DNA from: Anaeromyces robustus
Taxonomy: Eukaryota > Neocallimastigomycota > Neocallimastigomycetes > Neocallimastigales > Neocallimastigaceae
Assembly (NCBI GenBank): GCA_002104895.1
Contig: MCFG01000309.1
Span: 32,501 to 85,372 of the forward strand
DNA length: 52,872 nt
Reading direction: 5' to 3'
Shown here: in pieces, positions 37,299 through 48,075 of the stretch
Layout of the letters: each line of letters begins with the position of its first letter
How positions within the stretch are numbered: position 1 is the stretch's first letter
Translations under genes and position numbers: made by a program
Notes under the pieces: model-generated
Seen by the model: the letters and a program-made list of their open reading frames with translations, nothing else
The model's database searches: none
Told to the model about the DNA's origin: nothing

Positions 37299-38164
37299 TT
37301 AGTTCTTTTTTTTAATATTTTTTGTGGTGTTTGCTGTTTCTGTAGTTTTAGCTGGGCATTGTTGATTTACGTTTTTATAATTAAAGAATTTTAGTAAAGC
37401 TTCACCAAAATAACTTAAAAATCCTTTTTTATTTTCTGCTACAACTTTAACCATACTAATAACGCAAAGATAAAAGTTGATTAATATTGATATAACAATT
37501 AATGAAATTGGTTTCTTACTGATTTGTTTAAATTCAATATCCTTATTTGAAATATTATCTTCATTAATGTTTATAATTCCAAAATACATGAATATTACAG
37601 TAATAAAAATAACTGTTGATAAGAAGTAAGCTATTTGATTTTTATTATTAAAAAGTGAAATCCAGAAGAATGCTAAACATACATAATGAATTAATAAAAT
37701 TAATTGTATTGATGGTATTAAAAGTTGATAACTGTATCCAGATTCATTTGTAATTAATTTAAGACCTAGAAAAATACTTGATGAAAATGTGAATGATAAT
37801 AACGGATATCCAATTTTTTCATATTTTTCTGGAATTAAAAATCTATTTAAAAAATTAATTAATAAAATATTTATTAAAGTATAATAATATTTTAATTTTA
37901 TAATTTAAATATAATTTTTAATTCAATTTATATAATTTAAATTAAATTCTTGTATCAATTAGTTTAAATTTAAAATTAAATTATTTATATTCTATAATAA
38001 ATTTACCTAATTGTTTTTAAGTTTGAATTACTTTTTTGTTTATTATCTTTTTTATTATTTTCATTATCTTCATTTGCTACATTATAAAACATGAAACAAA
38101 TAATTGCCCAAATTAAACCAAATATTATTGTTTTAACATAAACATTATCTTGACTTATTATCAT
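37299..38164 (-). CDS. Multi-span membrane protein, unknown
   Basis: Two exons on the minus strand, 38164-38007 and 37842-37299, join in phase 2 to give 233 residues. I do not recognise the family. Five hydrophobic stretches are visible: about 10-28 (TIIFGLIWAIICFMFYNV), 65-82, 92-116 (LLIPSIQLILLIHYVCLAFF), 124-143 and 165-190 (PISLIVISILINFYLCVISM). A charged Asn/Lys loop lies between spans 1 and 2, and the tail is basic, ending in NIKKKN. The Lys-rich tail would suit an endoplasmic-reticulum or plasma-membrane protein with a cytosolic C-terminus, but this is a guess. It is divergent from the MDP1-type gene, with 384 bases between the start codons. Confidence 0.75.
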
Positions 38165-38218
38165 TTTTATAATAATATTATTTATATTTATTTATTTTTA
38201 TTTTTATCTTTATTAATA

Positions 38219-38249
<31 letters not shown>

Positions 38250-38548
38250 AAAAAAAATTTTTTTTATACAATAATTATTCCAATATTAACTACACGTAAT
38301 ATATTATATGTATACATTTTATTAAACGTATACGTAATACATATATCAATAAAAAATTATAATATAAAAAGTATTTCTAATATTTCAATATAATGTAATA
38401 TGTATTATACATAATATATAATTGTTTATATTTTTTTATATTTTTTTATAAAACAAAAAGTTAAAATATTTTTAAAAATATAAAATTTATTGTTATTTTC
38501 TTACTATATATAATTTATCAAAGAGAATTATTTAAATAAAAATAATAA
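38165..38548. promoter_or_regulatory. Shared divergent promoter region
   Basis: 384 bases between the start codons of the membrane-protein gene and the MDP1-type gene. It holds poly-T/poly-A runs and two related short elements containing ACGTAAT (near 38293 and 38330). It must contain both promoters unless one start is further away through an unseen leader exon. Confidence 0.55.
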
Positions 38549-39486
38549 ATGGCATTAGAATTTGAAGGGTTTAAATTTTTACCAAAAGTTGTAGTGTTTG
38601 ATTTAGATTATACTTTATGGCCTTTATATGTTGGTTAGTTTTTAATTAAATTTTATTAAATAATACTTTAAATAATATTTTATATTATATAATCTTATTA
38701 TTTTATTATATTATTTTTTTATTATATGTTTTTTATAAAATATTATATATTATTTAAGGGAATTAATTTTTTTTTTTTTATTTATATAAAAGATTGTTTA
38801 AGTGGTCCTCCATTTCGTATAGTTAATCATGTTGTAACAGACCGGTACAAATTTAATAAATATAAAAATAATAATTGAGTATATTATATTATTAAATACG
38901 TTTTATTAAAACATATTTAAAAAAATAAAAAAATAAAAAAATGAAAGTTCTGGACAACGGATAAAATTTTATAAAGACGTTCCATTAATTCTTCATTCAT
39001 TGAAACGTAATGATATAAAAATTGCTTTGGCTTCTAGAACTGGTGCTATTTCATGGTATAAAAATAAACTGAAAAAAACCAAAATAAAATTTAAAATAAT
39101 ATTTTTAAATATATTTAATGAAAACTTTTTTTTTTTTTTTTTTTTCAATATATTTTAGGGCTGAACAAATAATTCAACTTATTCCAGTACCACTAATTCA
39201 AGAAGATGAAGTACCAAAATCTGAAATATATTCTAAAACTCTTAAAAATATTGTTGATGCTGTTGAGATATATCCAACCTCAAAAATTAGACATATTAAG
39301 CAAATTGCAAAACGTTTAGATTGTCATTTAAATGATATACTATTTTTTGATGATGAATATAGAAATATTCGTGATTTAAAATCACTTGGTATAACTTCTA
39401 TACTAGTAGATGATGGTATGACTGTTAAAGTTCTTCATGAAGGTTTAAGACAATATAACAAAGATTTAAAAGATTATTATTCATAG
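38549..39486 (+). CDS. MDP1-type HAD phosphatase
   Basis: Four exons: 38549-38633, 38793-38844, 38948-39055 and 39159-39486. They give 190 residues. This is the HAD-superfamily magnesium-dependent phosphatase 1 family. Motif I is VVVFDLDYTLWP with nucleophile Asp18 and acid/base Asp20. Motif II is in ALASRTGA (Ser75), motif III Lys124 in YPTSKIRHI, and motif IV FFDDEYRNI (Asp146, Asp147). MDP1 removes phosphate from protein tyrosine or sugar-amine substrates in the cytosol; the substrate here is not known. Compared with the mammalian form there is an insertion of about 15-20 residues (about 92-115) before EIYPTSK. All catalytic residues are present, so the enzyme should be active. Confidence 0.93.
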
Positions 39487-40708
39487 ATAAAACTATAATA
39501 AAACTAAAGTTTTTTTTATCAGTGATATATATAATACCTATTTATTATTATTAATATTAAATATAATAAAAATTATATATCATTTTAGTCTTATAGAATT
39601 ATGATAAACTAGATTATTATGTATGAATTAGATTTATTAATATTATCAAAATAGTGGAAGAATATATAAAAATTAATAAAATAAAGAAATTTATTAAAAT
39701 TGATATATATTTTAAAAATTCATATAAAATGAACTTTAATATTTATAATACATATAACTTGTTATACGTATTAAATATTATATGCTATATATTAATATTA
39801 TTTATGTAAAAAATTGTAATTATATAAAAAGCGTTTATATATTTTCTTATTATTTAACATAGATTTAATTATAATACTTAAAAATATAAGTATTTAAATC
39901 ATTTTTAATAAATACTAAAATTCATTAATAATTAAACTATTGTATATTAATTATGATTTAATCTTGTCGTTTTTTTTTTTTTTTTTTTTTTTTTTTGTTC
40001 TATCTAATTAAATGAAATATTTCTATTAATTAAAATAAAAAAGTTTATCTTTATTTAATTGTTTTATAAATTTTTTTATTTAGTTTTTTGAATGACTTTA
40101 TCTAGCTGCGGCTATTTTACATTTATAAAGTTAAATAATAAAAGAAAAAACTATATTTAATAATATATTCGAAAAGATATTCTTTTTCTTATATATAATT
40201 AGTATTAATATCAAATTAAATTAAAATTGTGATTTGTAGAGATTATAAAGAACGTAATAAGTAAAATAAAATATAAATATTTAATAAATTAGGGAGATTT
40301 TTTATTCATGTAAATACAGTAAATTTAAATTATATAATTATATATAAAGTTTTAATTATTTAATTAGAAAATTACCAATAATTTTGAATTTGTTAATTAA
40401 ATAATGAAAATTATTAATCATAAAACCTACATATTTTTTAATTAACTGAATTACAGTAAATTATTAATCTTAGTTATTATAAATTATACAATAATTATCA
40501 TATTATTTTTATTATTGCTGTTGTGATTTATTATTATTATTTATTATTATTAATAAGTGATCCAATTTTCTTTAAAAAAAAATTTATTGTTATATATAAA
40601 AAGGTAATATTTTTTTTTCTTCCCTTCCAATTTTTAAATTTTTTTATCAATAGAAAATAATACACATATAAAGAATAAAAAATTTTTTAAATTAATAAAT
40701 AAACGAAA
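39487..40708. other. Intergenic
   Basis: 1.2 kb with no gene seen. It contains a 34-base class poly-T (near 39970-39995) and otherwise plain A+T-rich sequence. A slightly less biased patch near 40095-40115 (tctagctgcggctatttt) has no frame. It should contain the promoter of the STPGR gene. Confidence 0.65.
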
Positions 40709-42412
40709 ATGGGTAAATTACCAAAAATAGAGCAAACTGAAAAACCAGAAATTCCAATTATTGCTAGATTTAAAGGTAAAATAATATTATTAATATTAAC
40801 TATGTTTAATGTATTATGGAAATTATTTTTTCTTAATAAAAAAATTTTTTTTTATTGTTTATCTCTATAGGACCTGGTCCAGCAGCATATACTTTACAAA
40901 CTACAATTAGTAATAAAAATTACAATGGTAAAACAGCACCAAAGTATTCTTTTGGAATGAAATTAAAACAACAAAAAAGTATTATTAGATATATATATTT
41001 ATATATATTTTGTATGAATTTTTACTAAGGAATAATAATTATATTTTATTTATTGTTTATTTATAATTATTATTTATTATATTATTATTATGGTTAACTT
41101 TAAGAAATGGGTAATATATATAAAATTAAGTTACTGTATTCATTTAATATATTCTAAAAAATGTAATTAATATATTTTATAATATAAAATAATCTTTTTA
41201 ATAAATTAGTAACACCTGGTCCAAATCAATTTACTCCAAAAGCTCTAAGAAATGGTGTAGCGAATGCACCTGCATATTCAATTTCAGGAAGAAATTTTCC
41301 ACATAAAATAGGTAATTTTAATTATATATATTTAAAGTAGTTTTAATAAACTAACAATATATATATGAATTTTCTATTGTTATAATACTTTATGTATTAT
41401 ATTTTTATATAAAAAATCATAAAAAAAATAGAATCTGAAAGTCCAGGGCCAGCTTCATGTAAAATATTAATATATTATTTTTAAATTAATTAATAAATAA
41501 GTCTTTAATAACTTTTTTTTTCTAATTCTTTATTTATCTTAAAATATTATAGATTCTTATTCAAATTATTATCAAAGTAAAAGTAAATCCTCACCAGCAT
41601 ATTCACTTTTGGGAAGACATAATTACCAAAAATGTAATTTTTATCATTAAATATTTTAAAATATGCTTATATGCTTATAATATAACAACATTCATAATTA
41701 TCTTTTTTTTTTATAAAAAACTAAAAAATAAAAAGTGGATTCAGTACCAGGTCCAGCAGCTTATTCAACTGCAGGAAAAGTAGGTTCAGGTACACCCGCA
41801 TGGACAATGAGACCTTCTTTGCCAAAGAAACGTAAATTACTATTAATTATTGTTTAAAAAATAAAAAAGAAAATAAAACAAAATAATGACATTCATGATT
41901 AATATATAATTATAGTAATCCAAACTTCACCTGGTCCTGCTGAATATAATGCTGTTAATTGTAATATAGTTAAGAAAGCACCACCAGCTTATTCATTACA
42001 TTCACGTTTGTCTAATGATGAATTTTCACTTCCAAAAGGAAAATTAAGTAATAAATAAATATATTCATAATAAATAAATATGATATCATATATTAACAAA
42101 ATAATGTATTTTATATATATATATATAGATAAAAACGGAAATGTTGTTTCTGGAAATAATAGATCAAGAACTAGTAAATTTGTTGTTCCTGGTCCAGGAG
42201 CATATGATATAAATGTTTCTTCAATTAAGAATGCAGCACCAAAATTCTCTTTTGGAACAAAAGTAATTAATATACTAAAATTTTTTATATTATTAAAATT
42301 TTATAAAAAGGAAATTAACATTAATTAAATATAATATATATACAATCTATAGCATTCCGAATTTAAAGCTGCTTATGTAGAAAAAGAATCAGATTTAGTG
42401 GATGAAAATTAG
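40709..42412 (+). CDS. Sperm-tail PG-rich repeat (STPGR/ODF3-like) flagellar protein
   Basis: Nine exons: 40709-40775, 40871-40978, 41210-41311, 41432-41458, 41553-41633, 41736-41831, 41916-42047, 42129-42262 and 42353-42412. Phases agree and give 268 residues. Six PGP elements are spaced about 30-45 residues apart: GPGPAAY, TPGPNQF, SPGPASY, VPGPAAY, SPGPAEY and VPGPGAY. Each is followed by a PAYS or PKFSFG-type block, the pattern of STPGR/ODF3 (SHIPPO) proteins. In animals these bind axonemal microtubules or lie inside them. Here the likely site is the zoospore flagellum, which is an inference from lifestyle. Seven of eight introns are phase 1 and fall just ahead of the repeats. Exon 4 is only 27 bases. 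Confidence 0.9.
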
Positions 42413-42569
42413 ATATAAAAAATAATAAAATATATATATATAATTTTTAATAATTAAGGTTTTGATAAAAAATTTTATTACAATATTTAAAATAAATATA
42501 ATAGATTCTTAGAATTATTAGTATTAATTTTTTTATTAATGATAATAAATAAATAAATAAATGAATGAA

Positions 42570-42608
<39 letters not shown>

Positions 42609-43266
42609 ATATAAAAATGAATAAGTGAATACATATACATTATATAATTAATAAATTTTATTATATCTATTTATTTATGTTACAGTTAAATGTATTAAAT
42701 ACTTTTAAATAAAATATATAATAAATTATAATTTGATATAATATATGGTTTTAGTAGTTATTAAGTATAAATTATTATTTTTAAATTATTTTCAATAAAA
42801 TTATTACAATAAATTTATATGATATATATTTTTTATAAGATATATAATTATTTTTTATTATTATTATAATACATGAATAATATAACTTACTTTTAATAAA
42901 AATTTATAGTTTTTATTTTTATTATAAAAAGTAATAAAAATCTATAAAATTTTTTTTATTATAAAAATTAAGATAAAAATAAAAGTATATTTTATTCTTA
43001 ATATTATAAATTATGTTTTAATTAATATAAAATATCTTTTTCACATATATTTATATATTTAAGTTATTAACATAAATTACATATATAAATACTTTATTTT
43101 AAATGAAATATTAAACAAATTTTATTATATTTTTTATTATGAAATAAATTTAATAATATTTTTATATCTTTTGCGTTGTATTACATTACAATATAATATT
43201 TTAAAAAAAAATGCTATATTATAATAATTATAATTTATATTACTTTTTCTGTATTAATATATTTTT
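42413..43266. other. Convergent 3' intergenic
   Basis: 854 bases between the stop codons of the STPGR gene and GH26 gene A. It holds an AAAT array (about 42543-42610) and plain A+T-rich sequence. No gene seen. Confidence 0.65.
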
Positions 43267-45020
43267 TTAATTAATACCACACCAGTTGTCGTTTTCAATA
43301 CCCCACATACCATTATCATCAATATAGTAAACATAAGTATTGACTGTGCAACATGGATAACCTAATACCTTTGACCAACAATAAGACGATTTTTTTGTAC
43401 TAATACCACACCAATTATCATCTTCAATACCCCATATACCTTCACTATCGGAATAATAAGCATAAGTATATGAAGAACAACATGGATAACCTAATGCATA
43501 TGAGAAACATTCAGTACTTGAATCAATACTATCAGAATCATTATAACTTTTAATATTGAAAGATGGAAGTTCATCCATATTCATGACATATTTATTATTA
43601 TAATATTCATTAAGTTGAGTATCAGTATGATGAGATTCTTTCATAAATTCACTATTCCAAGTTTGGAAGTAACCCCACCATGCCCCTTGTTCAACACACT
43701 TTTGAATATCTGGAATACGTCCATTTTCAGATAAAACAATCATTTTCTTACCTTTATAGAAATTAAGATGAGTATTAAAAGCAATAGTTTGTGGTCCATG
43801 GTCATCTGCATAAATATCAACACCAACTAGATCAATATATTCAATAGGAGTATATTCATCATTATTACCATTCCAAAGCCAAATTAAATTATTTAATCCA
43901 TGATAATTAACCATACGTTCATATAAAATTTTCCATAATTTAGCACAAGCTTTTGGATTATTTCCCCACCAGAACCAATCACCATTATTTTCATGAAGTG
44001 GACGCCAGATAATTGGCATATTAACGTCTTGTAATTTTTTAATGAGACCAGAAATACGATCAATATCTTTTATAATTTTATTATATTCCCAAGTTTCTTC
44101 TATAACTGCCTGTTCTATATCAAAAGTTGTATCTGTTTTATAAAAACCGTAATCTCCAGTTTGACCAGCAATATTCCAATGCCACTGAGCTGTCATAATA
44201 CCTTTACCTTGATAATCTTCCCACCATTTAATGGCCATATCAATAATATCAGGATCAGTTGGTCTCCAAGTACAATCATTAGATTCAAAAATGAAATCCA
44301 TATTCCAAACTGCTGGTGTTTTACCAGTAGTATAAAGAATTCGATTAAATTCCTCACTTTCATCACCGGCTTGCCCAACAACACCAACTTGGCCGGATAA
44401 AATTCTTTTTCCATAATTTGATTTTAAAAAATCATAGAGTTTCTTAGCAGATGGAATAGCATTTGGATTTACTAAATTAGGATTAATACTAGAAGAGATA
44501 TCTTTTGCTTCACTTAAAATATCTTCAATAACAAAAGCATCAATATATATCCAACCCCAAATAGCTAAAAGACTAACAACATTTTCACCAGCATCTAAAT
44601 GAACACTACCAATTTTTAATTCTACAAAAGTTGTAGTTTCTGGAAATGTAATTTCACCAACTTTTAGATCATTAATAAAAAGAGTATTAATTTTTTTGCC
44701 CATATTACCTAAGTAAATTATTGACATTTCATACATTCCAGTCTTTGATACCTCAACTTTTACTTTAACAGAATTTCCTTTATTCTCAAATTTACCTACA
44801 TAACCAGTACCTGAATAACCTGAATGCTTATTAAAAACTGTTACACCATCTAGGATGCCATCTTCAGCTTCATAATATACTATGATATGAAAAAGTAAAT
44901 ATTATTAAAAAAATATTTATTTTTTATATAAAAAAAATAATATTATAAATAGAGACCTTTTTTAGTATTTACAAAAAGAAAAAATATAAAATATATGAAA
45001 ATTACATTTAAAGAATTCAT
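43267..45020 (-). CDS. GH26 mannanase-type enzyme A with CBM35 and two fungal dockerins
   Basis: Two exons on the minus strand, 45020-44957 and 44879-43267, give 558 residues. Exon 1 is almost exactly the signal peptide ([20 protein letters not shown]). Exon 2 starts with a CBM35-type sugar-binding module (about 22-150, YYEAEDG then [11 protein letters not shown]). Next is a GH26 catalytic domain (about 165-460) with general acid/base Glu318 in [15 protein letters not shown] and nucleophile Glu406 in [10 protein letters not shown] Ser/Asp linker leads to two Cys-rich fungal dockerins ([11 protein letters not shown] and [11 protein letters not shown], each ending NWCGI). GH26 enzymes usually cleave beta-1,4-mannan; dockerins attach the enzyme to the extracellular fungal cellulosome. 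The intron has a weaker GTCTCT donor. It is a paralogue of the gene at 48076, facing the opposite way. Confidence 0.93.
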
Positions 45021-45590
45021 TATTATTATTAATTATACTAGTTTCATTAATGTTATTTAAAAATTAATTGTTTTATAATATTATATATCACTAACTTTAT
45101 TTTATACTTCAATAAAATTTTTTATAAATATTTTTTGAGTTGAAATATATATATATATTTATATTTAAACTATGCCCAGAGTATAATATTATGTTTTACT
45201 ATTAATAGCTAAATATATTATAAAATATTATTTGCTATTTATAATTTTTATTAATAATATTTAATTATAATTGAACTTATTATTAAAAATTAGAGTTTAA
45301 TAAAATTAAAAATAAAATTTATTTATTTAATATAAAAATAAAAGGTTATATGATAAAATAATAAAAGTAATATTAATGTTTAATGGAAAAAAGGAAAAAA
45401 AAAATAAAATATTAAAAAAAATATTAAAAAAATATTTATTATTATGTTAATATATTTACTATTACATTATTTTTCATTTTACAGAATATTTTTTATTCAA
45501 TGATTTAGTTAAATTCTTACAATTAATAATATAATTAAAATAAAAATTTTTTTGAAAATATTGCTATTAATAATGACGTTTAAAGAAAAT

Positions 45591-45826
45591 TAAATACATA
45601 ATCTATAGTAATTTTTAATAATATCTTATAATATATCATTTAAATATAATGTCTTTATTTATATTTAGTTATTATAATATTTAAATATTAATATTTAAAT
45701 ATTTAAATTAAATACATAATCTATAGTAATTTTTAATAATATCTTATAATATATCATTTAAATATAATGTTTTTATTTATATTTAGTTATTATAATATTT
45801 AAATATTAATATTTAAATATTTAAAT
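45591..45826. repeat. 118-base tandem duplication
   Basis: Copy 1 (45591-45708) and copy 2 (45709-45826) differ at only one position that I can see (tct in copy 1, ttt in copy 2), so the duplication is recent. Each copy itself ends in a palindromic ATTTAAATATT-rich stretch. Confidence 0.9.
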
Positions 45827-46035
45827 TAAAGAAACTTTATAATATATATTTTTATAAGGAATAATAAAAAACATAATACTAACTTAAAAATAAAAAAAAA
45901 AGTAATTTTCATTTATATTTTTTATTATCATTATTATAATTAAAACATTTTTAGAAATCATTATTTTTTATTTAATATTAATATGTCTAAAAATACTTGT
46001 AATATTTATATTTAATATTTTTTCAAACAATTGTT

Positions 46036-46101
46036 AGGAACATTTTTTAAAATATATTCCTTACAATATAATTAAAGGAATATATTTTTAAAAATATTCC
46101 T
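46036..46101. repeat. 27-base inverted repeat
   Basis: Arms 46036-46062 and 46075-46101 pair with two mismatches around a 12-base loop. The outer ends are AGGAA and TTCCT, and the inner ends TTCCTT and AAGGAA. Confidence 0.85.
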
Positions 46102-46179
46102 ATAATTAGTATTTGTGTAACATTAAAAATTAGATGATTATAACAATAAACAATAAGAAATTTTTAAAAATACCATTGA

Positions 46180-46740
46180 ATCATTTCGTTTATAACAATA
46201 TAACAATATATATGAATCACAATTTTATTTATATTTATCTAATATAAATTTATCTATATTCGATTATATGTAATTGGTTTTATAATAACAATACTACTAA
46301 AATATAAGTTAATACGTTAAAATTATTATTTTATAAAGTTTAAATATTTTCCGAGGTGTATGAATAATATATGATTATATACAAATATTACAATATATAT
46401 TTGTATATAATATAGTAATCATATTTATATAAAAATATTAAAATATTTATAACTTAAATATAAGTTATTTAAATATCATTTCGTTTATAACAATATAACA
46501 ATATATATGCACAATTTTATTTATATTTATCTATTTTTTATTATATGTAATTGTTTTTATAGTAACAATACTTATTAAAATTTAAATTAGTATGATAATA
46601 TTATTATTTTATAAGGTTTAAATATTTTTCCGAGATGTATGGATAATATATTATTGATTATTTTCAAATATTACAATATATTTGTATATAATCAATAATA
46701 TAGTAAATCATATTTATATAAAAATATTAATATTAAAGTT
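46180..46740. repeat. Diverged 280-base tandem duplication with hairpins
   Basis: Two copies (about 46180-46460 and 46475-46740) share the start atttcgtttataacaatat, a middle block with CCGAGRTGTATG and a hairpin. In copy 1 the stem is 14 bases (46374-46387 with 46399-46412). In copy 2 it is about 20 bases with two mismatches. The hairpin is kept although the sequences have drifted. Confidence 0.8.
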
Positions 46741-47156
46741 ATTTAAATATTATTAAATAATTTAAGATTAAAAGTTTATATTATATTATATTAGTGTTTT
46801 ATATTAATTTTTAAATTTACAAAAATTTTTTTTCAAATATTCTTATCCATGTGAGATTTATTAAAAATAAGGGAATCATTATAATAAATAATTAATTAAT
46901 ATTGTTAAATAAATAATAATATAAATTTATACCTAATGATTAATATTAAATGATTAAATACTATTTAATTTATTGATTATTTTTATACTAATAATTATTT
47001 ATTTATTTCAGGTATATTGTAATTACATAAATAAACAATATATTATCAATACATTTTGATAAATTATAATTAAATTAAAAAATTAATTAAAAGTTATACT
47101 TATTATGAAAAAATTTATAATAAATAAAGTTTGATATTGCGGAAAGAATATTTTTT

Positions 47157-47228
47157 TTTAATTATTCAAAAAAAAAAAAATAGTTTTGATTCTTTAATCA
47201 AAACCTTTTTTTTTTTGAATAATTAAAA
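47157..47228. repeat. Strong hairpin, about 30-base arms
   Basis: Left arm AATTATTC, A-run, then GTTTTGAT (47160-47190); right arm ATCAAAAC, T-run, then GAATAATT (47197-47224). The loop is TCTTTA, and the A- and T-runs differ slightly in length. It resembles a small inverted-repeat element, but no target duplication is evident. Confidence 0.8.
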
Positions 47229-48075
47229 GGTTCAAAAAAAAATGTCTCAATTATAAATAAATTATTAAATTTTCTTTGTTATTATTCCTATTTTATAATT
47301 CTATCTAATTAAAATTTTAACTAAGGACATTTACGAACAACTCAAATATACAATTAAAAAAATAAAAATTTTACAATATAATAATCTATAATATAACAAA
47401 TTATATATAATGTATTTTATAACATATTATATTTAATGTATTTTATAACATATTATATTTAATGTATTTTATTATTTACTCATTGTAAAAAATGAAACAC
47501 TTGAAATTAAATTAATATTTATTATTATTTTCTATAGATATCTACTTAACAATTTTATTATTGTACTTTATGATTTATTATTGTAATTATTGTTATTTTT
47601 GAAAAATTTTATTTTTTTATTAATATTATTAAACCTTAATTATAATATTTTATTAATAATTAATTATTATTAAACCTTAATTATAATATTTTATTATTAT
47701 TAATTATTATTAAACTTTAGTTATAATATTTTATTTTATAAAAAATAAGATTAATAATCATAATAGTAATAATAATATCAATATTAATAATATTAAATTT
47801 ATTAATTTTGTTTCAATAAATTAAATTAATATCCACATATATATTAATATTTTTATAATGAAAAAAAAAAACTATATAAATGTAAAAAAAAAGTACTTAA
47901 ATTTTTATTTTCTATTAGTAAATATATTATTTAATTATATATTTATATAAAATATAAATACTAATAGTGGATTTTTATATATTTATTGATGATAAAACAT
48001 ACAAATTAATCTAAAATTCTTAAATAATAAATCTATAATTAAATTACATATAAGAGTCTAATCTAAAATTTAATA

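Larger units (their letters stand above)
45021..48075. promoter_or_regulatory. 3 kb divergent intergenic with duplications and hairpins
   Basis: Separates the start codons of the two GH26 paralogues and must contain both promoters. It holds a 118-base tandem duplication, a diverged 280-base tandem duplication with an internal hairpin in each copy, a 27-base inverted repeat at 46036-46101 and a strong hairpin at 47157-47228. It also carries small repeats such as a TTATATTTAATGTATTTTAT unit near 47400-47475. No gene seen. No promoter motif can be assigned. Confidence 0.6.

Noticed and set aside
45021-48075. Possible CRISPR-like or satellite array from the repeated blocks
   Set aside because: Only two copies per repeat family, with no regular spacers; simple tandem duplications explain them.
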